Shown here in pieces: positions 9,091 through 18,801 of a DNA stretch of 64,000 bases. The first letter of the stretch is position 1; every line of letters starts with the position of its first letter. A program made the position numbers and the translations under genes. This stretch comes from Lachnospira rogosae (GTDB lineage Bacteria > Bacillota > Clostridia > Lachnospirales > Lachnospiraceae). The stretch is from assembly GCF_040096455.1 (NCBI RefSeq), contig NZ_JBBMER010000002.1, positions 310,001-374,000 on the forward strand, written 5' to 3'. The notes beneath the pieces were generated by a model. It ran no database searches and was not told the origin of the DNA. It worked only from the letters and a program-made list of their open reading frames with translations.

Positions 9091-11697
9091 TTAATATGTC
9101 CTGTTAAGGTAATCGCTGCGGATATGCTCCTCCATAGCTTTTACCTCTTTCTCAAATTCTCTTGCTGAATACAAAAGACAGCCTGCTCCACGGATAATAA
9201 CCTGCTCAAGTCCATCTGATGTAGCAACTGTTATATTATATTTCTTTCCATTCTCATGTGCAAACTTTTCTATATAATGGTCTGCCGTTTCTGCCTCTTT
9301 CGTGTATACAACGTGAATATTATGATAGTCCATATATTCTTCATGATGTCCTGATACCCTGTAAGCATCAAATACAACGATAAGCTCACACTTCTTCATA
9401 CCCTGATAATTGCACATTATATCAAGAAGCTTATCCCTTGCACTGTCCATATTAATTCTTGACAATTCCTCAAGCTCGCTCCACGCGTGTATTATATTAT
9501 AGCCGTCTACAAGAAGATACGATATTGAATTTGTCTGCTTCTTAGACTGCGAAGCTTTATACTGTCCATTATTATAGCTTCCACTGCCAGAGGCTGTTAC
9601 ATATCTTCCCATTTCATCAGAGGCTTTTCTTTTAGACATCTTACGTCTTTCATTATCACCCCTGCTGTTAGCAAAGTACGTCTGTGCCAGTATTCTGTCA
9701 ACTTCATCTGTTCCAATCCATTCATCAGATACCGTTCTTGCTGCTTCTTTTGGTGTGAGAACTACATTTTCATTAGTTCCCACTGGATTAAGCACGCTGT
9801 CAACGTGTGCATAATCTTTGACTTCATACCAAGGCACATTAAAACCTGAACCGTGCGCACAGAATACTGAATCTGCTGGATTTCTTGTATCTCTCTCGGC
9901 TTCATATCCGATTTGTTCAATAACCTCATCTGTATTATGACAAGGTCTGTAGCCAGACATTTTAAGTCTTAATACTCCCTTTCCCCTAGTGTACGCATTA
10001 ACCTCTGCCTGATAGTTACCAACAGTGGCAACAGGACCAGCACCCTTTATTACTGCTTCATCACCATTATCGTTAATCTCAAACTGTGCACCCATTCTCT
10101 CAAAGTCAGTCATAGCCCTGCCTATATACTGTCTGTCAAGTATTAGAGTGAATTCATAAAATGGCTCAAGCAGTACACTCTCTGCCTGCATAAGTCCATT
10201 TCTTACTGCCCTGTATGTAGCCTGCCTGAAATCTCCGCCCTCTGTATGCTTGTTATGTGCTCTGCCTGCAACAACCGTTATCTTAACATCAGTAAGTGCT
10301 GAACCTGTAAGCACACCCTTATGTGTCTTTTCGCACAGATGTGTATATATAAGCCTCTGCCAGTTCTTGGCAAGCATATCATCACTACAATCAAGCTCAT
10401 ACTGCATACCGCTCCCAGCTTCACCCGGCTCTAATATAAGATGCACCTCCGCATAATGTCTTAAAGGCTCAAAATGTCCGATTCCTTCAACTTTATCAGC
10501 TATGGTTTCCTTGTATACAATGCTTCCTTCAGAAAATGTCACATCACAATCGAAACGTTCTTTAATAATATTCTGAAGGACTTCTATCATAACAGGTCCC
10601 ATAACCTGCACATGTATTTCTTTAAAGCTCTCATTCCATTCAATGTGAAGCTGTGGTTCTTCCTCCTCAATCATCTTAAGTTTAGGAAGCATCATAAGCG
10701 GGTCTGTTCCTGCTGGAAGATTAATCTTATAATTAAGCACAGGGGATAACACCGGTGCATTATCATTATTCTCCCTGCCTAATGCCTGTCCTGCATAGGT
10801 GCCCTCCAGCCCTGTTATTGCACATATACTTCCACATACAGCTTCATTTACCGAAGTATACTTCTCACCTGAATATATTCTGATCTGGTTAATCTTCTCA
10901 CCATTAATAAGCTGTTTAGCTTTAAGGCTTCCGCCTGTAACCTTAATGTGTGTAAGCCTTTCACCCCTGTCATCTCTTGATATTTTATATACTCTTGCTG
11001 ACATATCCGACTGCTTATCATCACCATTTTCAGATACCTCACAATATTTATTCATAATATCAAGAAGTCTGTCCACTCCATCAAGTCTTAATGCAGAGCC
11101 GAATATTACAGGAAATACTTCTCTTTGGCTTATCATATTTCCTATAAGCTTATCATCAACAATGCCTTCATCTAACACCTGCTCTAATGCTTCTTCATTG
11201 CACACAGCAAGCTCTTCATAATCAAGCCTGTCAAAATCCACACATCCTGATGATAACTTATTCTTTAATTGTTCTAATATTCTATGCCTGTCTGTTCCCT
11301 GCTGGTCCATTTTATTGACAAATATAAACACAGGGACTTTTAATCTCTTTAAAAGTCCCCAAAGTGTCTCTGTATGTCCCTGAACCCCATCCATTCCGTT
11401 AATAACAAGAACAGCATAATCAAGCACCCAGAGCGTTCTCTCCATCTCTGCCGAAAAATCAACGTGTCCGGGTGTATCAAGCAATGTAACATCTAAATCT
11501 TTGTAGGTAAATACTGCCTGCTTGGAAAATATCGTTATTCCACGCTGTCTTTCATAATCATTATTATCAAGAAACGCATCTTTGTTATCTACTCTTCCAA
11601 GCTTTCTTATAGCTCCCGATGTATACAATATGCTCTCAGATAATGTTGTCTTACCTGCATCAACGTGGGCAAGCATACCTATAACAAGTTTCTTCAC
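9091..11697 (-). CDS. Tet(M)-like ribosomal GTPase fused to a Rae1/YacP-type NYN endonuclease domain
   Basis: A protein of 868 residues. Residues 1 to about 640 are an EF-G/Tet(M)-family GTPase: P-loop AHVDAGKTT (10-18), switch RGITI, DTPGHVDF and NKMDQQGTD, followed by domains II-V. A basic, glycine/serine-rich linker of about 80 residues follows. Residues 724-868 then match the NYN (PF05991, YacP/Rae1) fold: LLVDGYNIIHAW, VVFDAY, TKEAETADHYIEK and VATSDGLEQ carry the conserved acidic residues. In Bacillus Rae1 is known to cut mRNA in the ribosomal A site, and Tet(M) binds the same region, so a ribosome-rescue or mRNA-surveillance role is inferred; tetracycline resistance is not established. 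A TTG at 11712 also opens the frame, but GGAG is nine bases before the GTG at 11697. It lies 16 bp after aguB. Confidence 0.88.
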   Translation of the reverse strand: MKKLVIGMLAHVDAGKTTLSESILYTSGAIRKLGRVDNKDAFLDNNDYERQRGITIFSKQAVFTYKDLDVTLLDTPGHVDFSAEMERTLWVLDYAVLVINGMDGVQGHTETLWGLLKRLKVPVFIFVNKMDQQGTDRHRILEQLKNKLSSGCVDFDRLDYEELAVCNEEALEQVLDEGIVDDKLIGNMISQREVFPVIFGSALRLDGVDRLLDIMNKYCEVSENGDDKQSDMSARVYKISRDDRGERLTHIKVTGGSLKAKQLINGEKINQIRIYSGEKYTSVNEAVCGSICAITGLEGTYAGQALGRENNDNAPVLSPVLNYKINLPAGTDPLMMLPKLKMIEEEEPQLHIEWNESFKEIHVQVMGPVMIEVLQNIIKERFDCDVTFSEGSIVYKETIADKVEGIGHFEPLRHYAEVHLILEPGEAGSGMQYELDCSDDMLAKNWQRLIYTHLCEKTHKGVLTGSALTDVKITVVAGRAHNKHTEGGDFRQATYRAVRNGLMQAESVLLEPFYEFTLILDRQYIGRAMTDFERMGAQFEINDNGDEAVIKGAGPVATVGNYQAEVNAYTRGKGVLRLKMSGYRPCHNTDEVIEQIGYEAERDTRNPADSVFCAHGSGFNVPWYEVKDYAHVDSVLNPVGTNENVVLTPKEAARTVSDEWIGTDEVDRILAQTYFANSRGDNERRKMSKRKASDEMGRYVTASGSGSYNNGQYKASQSKKQTNSISYLLVDGYNIIHAWSELEELSRINMDSARDKLLDIMCNYQGMKKCELIVVFDAYRVSGHHEEYMDYHNIHVVYTKEAETADHYIEKFAHENGKKYNITVATSDGLEQVIIRGAGCLLYSAREFEKEVKAMEEHIRSDYLNRTY

Positions 11698-11713
11698 TAC
11701 GTTTATCTCCAAT

Positions 11714-12580
11714 TCAGTTATATATTTCCGGTCTTCTATCTCTGAATAATCCCCACGATAATCTGTCTGTCATATATTCATCTAAATCAAACTGTGCAAC
11801 AAGTACTTCTTCTGTATCTCTTCCTGCTTCACATATGACTTCACCTGTATTATCTGTTATAAATGATGAACCATAGAACTTGAGTGAACTTTTCTGTCCA
11901 CCATTTGCCTCGCAAGGGTCTACTGTTTCTATTCCAATTCTGTTAGCTGCCACCACAGGAACAAGATTACAGCCGGCGTGTCCCTGCATACACCTTCTCC
12001 AATGAGGCATACTGTCACATTCAAGTATAGGCTCACTTCCTATAGCTGTAGGATAGAATAATATCTCTGCACCCTTTACCGCTAATGCTCTTGCCGTTTC
12101 AGGGAACCACTGATCCCAGCATATTCCTATACCTATATTGCCAAACCTTGTATTAAACACCTTAAATCCTGTATTACCCGGCGTAAAATAGAATTTCTCC
12201 TGATAGTAATGGTCATCTGGAATATGTGTCTTTCTGTATATTCCAAGATTGCTTCCATCAGCATCAATAACCGTAACTGTATTATACAACACATTTATGT
12301 TTTTTTCATAAAAACTTACAATTATAACAACTCCAAGTTCCTTAGCAGTCTGTGTAAAATGCTGGACAGCATCATTTTCTTGTACGCTTTTGGCATAGGC
12401 GTAATATTCATATCTTCTCTCCTGACAGAAATACTGTCTTTCAAATAATTCTGGCAGAAGAATTATATTAGCTCCCTTTTTTACTGCTTCTCTTGTCATT
12501 TCATCAGCTTTTTTTATATTATCGCCGACATTATTACTGCACCGCATCTGAATTGCCGCAGCTTTTACTTTTCTGCTCAT
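11714..12580 (-). CDS. aguB: N-carbamoylputrescine amidase
   Basis: A protein of 288 residues of the nitrilase superfamily. The catalytic triad is visible: Glu in LLPELFE, Lys in YRKTHIP, and Cys in GICWDQWFPE. The sequence PHWRRCMQGHAG is typical of the carbamoylputrescine branch. It converts N-carbamoylputrescine to putrescine, CO2 and ammonia, the second step after agmatine deiminase, whose gene ends... immediately upstream in the same operon (127 bp away). GAGG lies four bases before the ATG. The next gene, the GTPase/NYN fusion, starts 16 bp after its stop, so the two are probably cotranscribed. Confidence 0.93.
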   Translation of the reverse strand: MSRKVKAAAIQMRCSNNVGDNIKKADEMTREAVKKGANIILLPELFERQYFCQERRYEYYAYAKSVQENDAVQHFTQTAKELGVVIIVSFYEKNINVLYNTVTVIDADGSNLGIYRKTHIPDDHYYQEKFYFTPGNTGFKVFNTRFGNIGIGICWDQWFPETARALAVKGAEILFYPTAIGSEPILECDSMPHWRRCMQGHAGCNLVPVVAANRIGIETVDPCEANGGQKSSLKFYGSSFITDNTGEVICEAGRDTEEVLVAQFDLDEYMTDRLSWGLFRDRRPEIYN

Positions 12581-12707
12581 ATTACCTCATTTCCGTGTCT
12601 GTCACACTAAAACCAATCTATAACCTATTACGCTTTGACTTCTTTTTATACCTTAATTGTGCCAGCAGCACTAATCTGTAACATATATACCACTTTAATA
12701 TATCCTG

Positions 12708-13865
12708 TTATTGCGGTATCTGCTGTGTAATACAATGTATATTGCCTCCACCAACAATTATATCTCTTGCATACACACCAATAACCTCATACTCTGGCAT
12801 AAGATTCTGAATAAGATCTACTGCCTGCTTATCTTTAACATCGCCAAACTGTGGAACAAGCACAATATCATTGGCTATATAGAAGTTAGCATAACTGGCC
12901 GCAAGCCGCTCTCCCGCTTCACGCATATCTTCTCCTGCTTCAAACACAAGACCCTTTAAATCATTATCAGTTATGCACACTGGGACATCCGGTATATGCA
13001 GTTTATGAACATTAAACTTACGTCCTCTGGCATCAGTTTCTCTTTCAAGCACCTTCATATCAGCCAAAGACATTGCATATTGAGGATCTTCCTCATTATC
13101 CGTCCACGCAAGAACTACATTAGCTGGTGAGGTAAATGCACACACATTATCAACGTGTTCATTAGTTTCATCATTATATATTCCATATGGAATCCATATA
13201 ATTTTCTTTGCCCCCAGATATTTCTTAAGATTATGCTCAATCTGTTCCCTGCCCATATCTGGATTTCTTCCCTTACTTAAAAGACAGCTGTCAGTTACTA
13301 TAACCGTACCTTCACCATCACTGTGTATAGAACCTCCCTCAAGCACAAACGGATTGGCATCATAGCAATCATATCCTGTCATATTACAGAATTGCAGAGC
13401 TGCTTTATCGTCCTTTTCCCAATTCTTGTAAAGTCCGTCATAATCGCCACCCCACGCATTGAATTTCCAGTTAATCCCACGTACATCACCTGTATGTCCG
13501 TTTTTTACAAACGTGGGACATACATCTCTTGCCCACGCATCATCTGTTTCGATGCAGACTACTTCAATATTCCAGGCAGCTTTAATATCTTCACTGGCTT
13601 TATTACATTCTCCTGTTACAGCGTCTTTTATTTTCATAAATCTTGCTTCTGCCTGTGCATAGTGCTTCTCATCTGCTAATATATACACTTTTTCGTGTCT
13701 GGATATTATATGTGCAATATCCACAAATACATTCTGTGCAGCTACAGCATTATAAGGCCACGAGCCTGTCCTTACAGGCCATATCATAATTGTAGCCTTG
13801 TGCCTGTCATATTCTGCCGGCATATAATAGCCATCTTCTATAGGTGTAGTATCTGTTATTCTCAC
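12708..13865 (-). CDS. aguA: Agmatine deiminase
   Basis: A protein of 385 residues of the peptidyl-arginine deiminase-like (guanidino-group-modifying) family. The catalytic Cys lies in GGGNIHCITQQ seven residues before the end; GGSIHSDGEG and the ETDDAWARD stretch are substrate-binding signatures. It hydrolyses agmatine to N-carbamoylputrescine. The frame opens at a GTG at 13877, but GGAGG is inside that extension and five bases before a second GTG at 13865, giving the family-like N-terminus MRITDTTPIEDGYYMPAEY. That GTG overlaps the TGA stop of nspC (GTGA), so translation is probably coupled. Confidence 0.93.
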   Translation of the reverse strand: MRITDTTPIEDGYYMPAEYDRHKATIMIWPVRTGSWPYNAVAAQNVFVDIAHIISRHEKVYILADEKHYAQAEARFMKIKDAVTGECNKASEDIKAAWNIEVVCIETDDAWARDVCPTFVKNGHTGDVRGINWKFNAWGGDYDGLYKNWEKDDKAALQFCNMTGYDCYDANPFVLEGGSIHSDGEGTVIVTDSCLLSKGRNPDMGREQIEHNLKKYLGAKKIIWIPYGIYNDETNEHVDNVCAFTSPANVVLAWTDNEEDPQYAMSLADMKVLERETDARGRKFNVHKLHIPDVPVCITDNDLKGLVFEAGEDMREAGERLAASYANFYIANDIVLVPQFGDVKDKQAVDLIQNLMPEYEVIGVYARDIIVGGGNIHCITQQIPQ

Positions 13866-15079
13866 GAAAGCCTCCACTTAAAATCTTCATAACCAAATTC
13901 TTTAATAACACGCACTTCTTTATCTTTCATTACCGCTATAGCTGGAAGTGGTATTCCATTAAATGTATTATTCTTTACCATTGAGTATATCGCCATATCC
14001 TCAAATACAAGCCTGTCCCCTATATTAATCTTACTGTCAAACTTATAATCACCTATAATATCTCCTGCAAGACAGGTATATGAAGACAGCCTGTATACAT
14101 TTTCTCTGTATTCTTTTTTATCTTTATACTTCCTAATATCTTCATTTTCCTGAATATCTTTACCAGCAGTAACATCTTTATATTCTTTGATATTTTTAAT
14201 TATCTGTGCCCCCCGAAGTGGTGGTGTATATGGCATTTCGAGGACATCTGGCATATGGCACGCGGCAGAAGCATCAAGTATAAGCGTTTCGATTCCATTA
14301 TCAACCTTATCTAACACCTCTGTAACAAGATAACCGGCATTAAGAGCAACAGCCTCGCCCGGCTCTAAATACACCTGTACATTATATTCACTCTTTATGT
14401 GATTAACGCAGCCAATAAGTGTATCTATATCATAATCTTTTCTTGTTATATGATGTCCACCGCCCATATTAATCCACTTCATATTCTTCATAATATGCCC
14501 GAATTTATCTTCAACTGCTTTAAGTGTAATTGCAAGTGCATCTGAATTCTGCTCACAGAGAGTATGAAAATGAAGTCCCTCAACTCCATTAAGAACTTCC
14601 TCATCTGCCTTGTTTAACATATCAATAGTTACTCCAAGCCTTGAACCATACGCACAAGGGTCATATATTGCATTATCACCCTGCGTAGATATTTCCGGAT
14701 TAATTCTAAGTCCTATGCTGATACCGCTTCTTATACATTTTTCCTTATAACGCATAAGCTGCCCTATGGAATTAAATATTATATGGTCACATATTTTTAC
14801 AAGTTCATCTATATCCTTTTCTTTGTAAGCAGGAGCATAGACGTGATTTTCTTTATTCATCTCTTCCCTGCCAAGCCTTGCCTCATACAATCCACTTGCT
14901 GTTGTGCCACTTATGTATCTGCCAATTAACGGATATTCATAAAATGCTGAAAATGCTTTCTGTGCAAGCAATATTTTACATCCTGTTTTGTCTTCAACAT
15001 ATTTTAAAATTTCAAGATTATGAACCAGAATATTCTCATCTATAATATATGCTGGTGTTGTAATATCATCTATTGTCAT
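13862..15079 (-). CDS. nspC: Carboxynorspermidine/carboxyspermidine decarboxylase
   Basis: A protein of about 405 residues of the PLP-dependent alanine-racemase-fold decarboxylases. The PLP lysine is in LLAQKAFSA near residue 40; HFHTLCEQN, MGGGHH, EPGEA and the HMPDVLEMPYTPPL stretch are characteristic. It releases spermidine from carboxyspermidine in the cytoplasm. Relative to the usual 375-380 residues it has about 30 extra, a charged Lys/Glu/Asp/Tyr-rich insert near residues 295-330. The start is uncertain: the TTG at 15082 is nine bases from GAGG, the adjacent ATG at 15079 is twelve. It starts 12 bp after the synthase gene and overlaps aguA by four bases. Confidence 0.92.
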   Translation of the reverse strand: MTIDDITTPAYIIDENILVHNLEILKYVEDKTGCKILLAQKAFSAFYEYPLIGRYISGTTASGLYEARLGREEMNKENHVYAPAYKEKDIDELVKICDHIIFNSIGQLMRYKEKCIRSGISIGLRINPEISTQGDNAIYDPCAYGSRLGVTIDMLNKADEEVLNGVEGLHFHTLCEQNSDALAITLKAVEDKFGHIMKNMKWINMGGGHHITRKDYDIDTLIGCVNHIKSEYNVQVYLEPGEAVALNAGYLVTEVLDKVDNGIETLILDASAACHMPDVLEMPYTPPLRGAQIIKNIKEYKDVTAGKDIQENEDIRKYKDKKEYRENVYRLSSYTCLAGDIIGDYKFDSKINIGDRLVFEDMAIYSMVKNNTFNGIPLPAIAVMKDKEVRVIKEFGYEDFKWRLS

Positions 15080-15094
15080 CAACTCTTATATCCT

Positions 15095-16354
15095 CTATTC
15101 TACAAGCTGTGGATTTTCCTCAACTACCCAAGGAAGTCCCCATTTATTAAGTGCTTCCATATATGGATCAGGATCAAATTCTTCCACATTGTATACACCT
15201 GCTTTATTCCACATTCCTGTGACAACCATCATTGTTCCTATCATTGCAGGAACTCCTGTTGTATATGATATTGCCTGTGATTCAACTTCCCTGTAACATT
15301 CCTGATGGTCACATACATTATAAATATATATTGTCTTTTCTTTTCCATCTTTTCTTCCCCTGAATATACAGCCAATGTTAGTCTTTCCTACTGTTCTTTC
15401 TCCAAGTGTAGCAGGATCTGGAAGAAGTTCTTTTAAGAGCTGTATAGGAACAACTTCAACACCATTGACTTTTACAGGGTCAGTTCTTAACATTCCAACA
15501 TTCTCAAGACATTTCATATGTGTAAGGTAGCTCTGTCCAAATGTCATAAAAAATCTTATTCTTTTAACTCCCGGAATGTTTTTAGCAAGCGATTCTATCT
15601 CCTCGTGATGTAAAAGATACATATCCTTCATTCCAACCTGTGGGAAATCATATTCTCTCTTTATAGACATAGCTGGTACTTCTACCCAGTGTCCATCTTC
15701 CCAATATGAGCCAGGTGCTGATACTTCTCTTAAATTAATCTCAGGATTAAAATTAGTCGCAAACGGATAGCCGTGATCTCCGCCGTTGCAGTCAAGAATA
15801 TCAATTGTGTCTATTTCATCAAAGTAGTGCTTAAGTGCATATGCTGAAAATACACTTGTTACACCAGGATCAAAGCCCGTTCCTAAAAGTCCCATTATTC
15901 CAGCTTCTTCAAATTGCTTCTTATAATTCCACTGCCAAGAATAATCAAAATAAGCTGAAAAACCTTCTTCCTTACATCTTTTTTCATATATAGCTCTCCA
16001 CTCAGGATCTTCGGTATCTTCTGCTTCATAGTTAGCAGTATCAATATAATGCACCTTTGTCTTAAGGCAGGCATCCATTATTGTTAAATCCTGATATGGA
16101 AGTGCAAGGTTAAGCACTGCCTCTGGTTTATAGCTTTCAATAAGCTTCACAAGTTCTTCTACATTATCTGCATCAACCTTTGCTGTTGTAATTACTGTCT
16201 TTGTATCAGGCTGTAATTTATCCTTTAAAGCATCACATTTGCTCTTAGTCCTGCTTGCTATACATATCTCTGTAAATACTTCACTGTTCTGACAGCACTT
16301 GTTAATTGCCACTGTTGCAACTCCACCACAACCTATTATTAATACTCTGCTCAT
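15095..16354 (-). CDS. Carboxynorspermidine (carboxyspermidine) synthase, saccharopine dehydrogenase family
   Basis: A protein of 419 residues with an N-terminal Rossmann motif (IGCGGVATVA) and the saccharopine-dehydrogenase-like C-terminal domain. In this context it is the NAD(P)H enzyme that condenses aspartate semialdehyde with putrescine to carboxyspermidine, the substrate of the decarboxylase encoded next. GLLGTGFDPGVTSVF and DCNGGDHGYPFATNF are motifs of this branch rather than of lysine-degrading saccharopine enzymes. GGAGG is six bases before the ATG. It follows the spermidine synthase gene by 76 bp on the same strand. Confidence 0.9.
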   Translation of the reverse strand: MSRVLIIGCGGVATVAINKCCQNSEVFTEICIASRTKSKCDALKDKLQPDTKTVITTAKVDADNVEELVKLIESYKPEAVLNLALPYQDLTIMDACLKTKVHYIDTANYEAEDTEDPEWRAIYEKRCKEEGFSAYFDYSWQWNYKKQFEEAGIMGLLGTGFDPGVTSVFSAYALKHYFDEIDTIDILDCNGGDHGYPFATNFNPEINLREVSAPGSYWEDGHWVEVPAMSIKREYDFPQVGMKDMYLLHHEEIESLAKNIPGVKRIRFFMTFGQSYLTHMKCLENVGMLRTDPVKVNGVEVVPIQLLKELLPDPATLGERTVGKTNIGCIFRGRKDGKEKTIYIYNVCDHQECYREVESQAISYTTGVPAMIGTMMVVTGMWNKAGVYNVEEFDPDPYMEALNKWGLPWVVEENPQLVE

Positions 16355-16430
16355 AATTATCCTCCATTCTTTAAGCCCTGTTTATTAATTATCTTAACGC
16401 TTTCTTTTTAAACACTGTCTATTACTCTTT

Positions 16431-17297
16431 TCAGGCTTTCTTCTCATTTTCTTCTTCTTCAAGCATCTGCTCTACATAACCCGGAAGCATAAATGCTCCC
16501 CTGTGAAGATTAGTTGTATAATATCTTGTCTTTATACCTAACTTCTTCCATTCCTCCGGTCTGAAATCATCAAGCGGATGATATTTCTTGGAAGCAAATC
16601 CAAACAGCCAATAGCCTGATGAACAAGTTGGTATATGTGCCTGATATACACGGCTTACAGGAAATGCCTGATATGCCTTTCTGTGCATTTTCACACATTC
16701 ATCTTTATCTTCTGAATAAAACGGACTTCCATGCTGATATACCATAATGCCATCACTTTTAAGTGCTTTATAACAGCTTCCATAAAATTCTTTGGTGAAT
16801 AAACCTTCTGTATATCCAAATGGATCTGTCGCATCATTAATTATCAGGTCATAATCACCCGTCTTATTTCTTAAAAATCTTAATGCATCCTGAATATACA
16901 CATTAACCCTGTCATCATCCAGTCCACAGGTAAGCTCAGGAAAATGCTTTCTACATACTTCAACAAGCATTTCATCCGGTTCAACAACATCTATTCTTTC
17001 TATACATTTATAATTGATAAGTTCTCTTGCAACTCCACCATCGGCTCCACCAATTATTAATACATTCTTTACATCAGGGTGGACTGCCATCGGAATATGG
17101 GTTACCATCTCATCATATATAAACTCGTCTTTTTCAGAAAATAGTATCTCTCCGTCTAATGCAAGAAATTTACCAAATTCATCTGAAACAAGCACATCAA
17201 TCCTCTGACAGTCACTCTCCACCGAACACAATTGTTCTTCTATTCTCATTGAAAGCTTCACATTGCTTGTATGAAGCTCTGAAAACCACATCTCCAT
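16431..17297 (-). CDS. speE: Spermidine synthase family aminopropyltransferase
   Basis: A protein of 288 residues. The decarboxylated-AdoMet site IIGGADGGVARELI and the active-site loop NDATDPFGYTEGLF (canonically D-S-T-D-P) identify a SpeE-type aminopropyltransferase, with the amine-binding YQHGSPF following. The classical reaction transfers aminopropyl from decarboxylated AdoMet to putrescine. No AdoMet decarboxylase (speD) gene is in this window, while a complete alternative spermidine route lies immediately downstream, so its actual amine acceptor is open. The tail is Glu/Lys-rich. GAGG lies ten bases before the chosen ATG; a second ATG two codons later has no properly spaced site. Confidence 0.88.
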   Translation of the reverse strand: MEMWFSELHTSNVKLSMRIEEQLCSVESDCQRIDVLVSDEFGKFLALDGEILFSEKDEFIYDEMVTHIPMAVHPDVKNVLIIGGADGGVARELINYKCIERIDVVEPDEMLVEVCRKHFPELTCGLDDDRVNVYIQDALRFLRNKTGDYDLIINDATDPFGYTEGLFTKEFYGSCYKALKSDGIMVYQHGSPFYSEDKDECVKMHRKAYQAFPVSRVYQAHIPTCSSGYWLFGFASKKYHPLDDFRPEEWKKLGIKTRYYTTNLHRGAFMLPGYVEQMLEEEENEKKA

Positions 17298-17355
17298 ATT
17301 AAATAATCCTCATTTCCTGTATATACTTTCATATGGCTCTTCCACAATTATCTGT

Positions 17356-18801
17356 CTATACCAGAACCTTTAATTTATTAACGCTCTTGTCTTCTGTTCC
17401 CTGCATTGAACAGCCTTTTTCTTTAACATACAGAATATACTGTATAATCTCGTCTGTAATCATCTCTCCCGGTGCTAATATCGGAATTCCCGGAGGATAA
17501 CACATAACAAATTCTCCTGATATTCTTCCCTCAGTCTTCTCAACCGGCAGGGATTCCTTGGCAGAATAGAAAGCTTCCTGAGGTGATCTGGCTACTATTG
17601 GACTTATGAATTCTCCGCTTAACATTCCAGTACTGTCTTTTTTATATATTCTGGCTATATCTGCCAGAGCTCCGACAAGTCTTTCTATATCCTGTAATCT
17701 GTCTCCGATAGATATATAAGCAAGGATATTGCTTACATCTCCGAATTCTATCTGGATATCATATTCATCTCTTAACAGATCATATACTTCAATTCCAGCA
17801 AGTCCCAATCCAAGCGTATGAACTGACAATTTAGTGACATCATAATCATATACGCTTGTTCCATTAACAAGTTCTTTTCCATACGCATAGTATCCGCCTA
17901 TTTCATTAATCTCCCTGCGTGCATATTCTGCCATATCCATTACCTTTGCAAATGACTCTTCACCCCTTAAGGCAAGATTTCTTCTTGAAATATCAAGACT
18001 GGCAAGCAAAAGATATGAACCACTTGTCGTCTGCGTAAGATTGATAATCTGTCTGACATAATCAGCATTAACACCTTTATTCGTAAGAAGTATCGAACTT
18101 TGTGTTAAAGAACCACCCGATTTGTGCATAGATACTGCCGCCATATCAGCCCCTGCTGCCATAGCAGAAACTGGTAATTGCGGCTGGAAATATAAATGTG
18201 TTCCGTGTGCCTCATCAGCTAACACTTTCATTCCGTGTTCGTGTGCCAGCTTCACTATTGAACATATATCAGAGCATATTCCATAATATGTAGGGTTATT
18301 TACAAGCACTGCAACCGCATCAGGATTTTCTTTTACAGCTTTTCGTACTGACTCCAGATTCATACCAAGTGAAATACCAAGCTGATGATTAACCTCCGGA
18401 TTAACATATACAGGAATTGCACCGCATAACACTAAAGCATTAATGGCACTTTTATGCACATTCCTTGGAAGTATTATTTTATCTCCTCTCTTACAATTCG
18501 ATAATATCATCGCCTGCACAGCAGATGTCGTTCCACCTACCATAAGAAATGCGTTCTCTGCACCAAATGCCCTGGCCGCTAATTCTTCTGCATCCCTTAT
18601 AACTGATACCGGATGACACAGATTATCTAATGGCTTCATAGAATTAACATCTATTCCAACACATTTTTCTCCTAATAATTCCACTAATTCAGGATTGCCC
18701 CTTCCTCTTTTATGACCCGGAACATCAAATGGTACTACTCTTTTTCTTCTAAGCTTTTCCAGTGCTTCATATACTGGTGCTCTTGTCTGATCATTAGACA
18801 T
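17356..18801 (-). CDS. Orn/Lys/Arg decarboxylase, probably arginine decarboxylase
   Basis: A protein of 481 residues of the fold-type I PLP decarboxylases without the N-terminal wing domain (SpeA/Cad short form). The PLP lysine is in SMHKSGGSLTQSS; GHKRGRG near the N-terminus, VLADEAHGTH and the C-terminal FVMCYPPGIPILAPGE are family signatures. The substrate is inferred to be arginine because agmatine deiminase and N-carbamoylputrescine amidase follow in the same operon. The open frame extends to 18891, but the upstream 30 codons are AT-rich and lack family similarity, while GAGG is eight bases before the ATG at 18801. It is the first gene of the polyamine operon, 135 bp after a terminator. 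Confidence 0.87.
   Translation of the reverse strand: MSNDQTRAPVYEALEKLRRKRVVPFDVPGHKRGRGNPELVELLGEKCVGIDVNSMKPLDNLCHPVSVIRDAEELAARAFGAENAFLMVGGTTSAVQAMILSNCKRGDKIILPRNVHKSAINALVLCGAIPVYVNPEVNHQLGISLGMNLESVRKAVKENPDAVAVLVNNPTYYGICSDICSIVKLAHEHGMKVLADEAHGTHLYFQPQLPVSAMAAGADMAAVSMHKSGGSLTQSSILLTNKGVNADYVRQIINLTQTTSGSYLLLASLDISRRNLALRGEESFAKVMDMAEYARREINEIGGYYAYGKELVNGTSVYDYDVTKLSVHTLGLGLAGIEVYDLLRDEYDIQIEFGDVSNILAYISIGDRLQDIERLVGALADIARIYKKDSTGMLSGEFISPIVARSPQEAFYSAKESLPVEKTEGRISGEFVMCYPPGIPILAPGEMITDEIIQYILYVKEKGCSMQGTEDKSVNKLKVLV

Noticed and set aside
9091..11697. Tetracycline resistance gene
   Set aside because: The GTPase body resembles Tet(M), but the C-terminal region is replaced by a linker and NYN domain and the gene sits in a chromosomal operon without mobile-element signs, so resistance is not supported.
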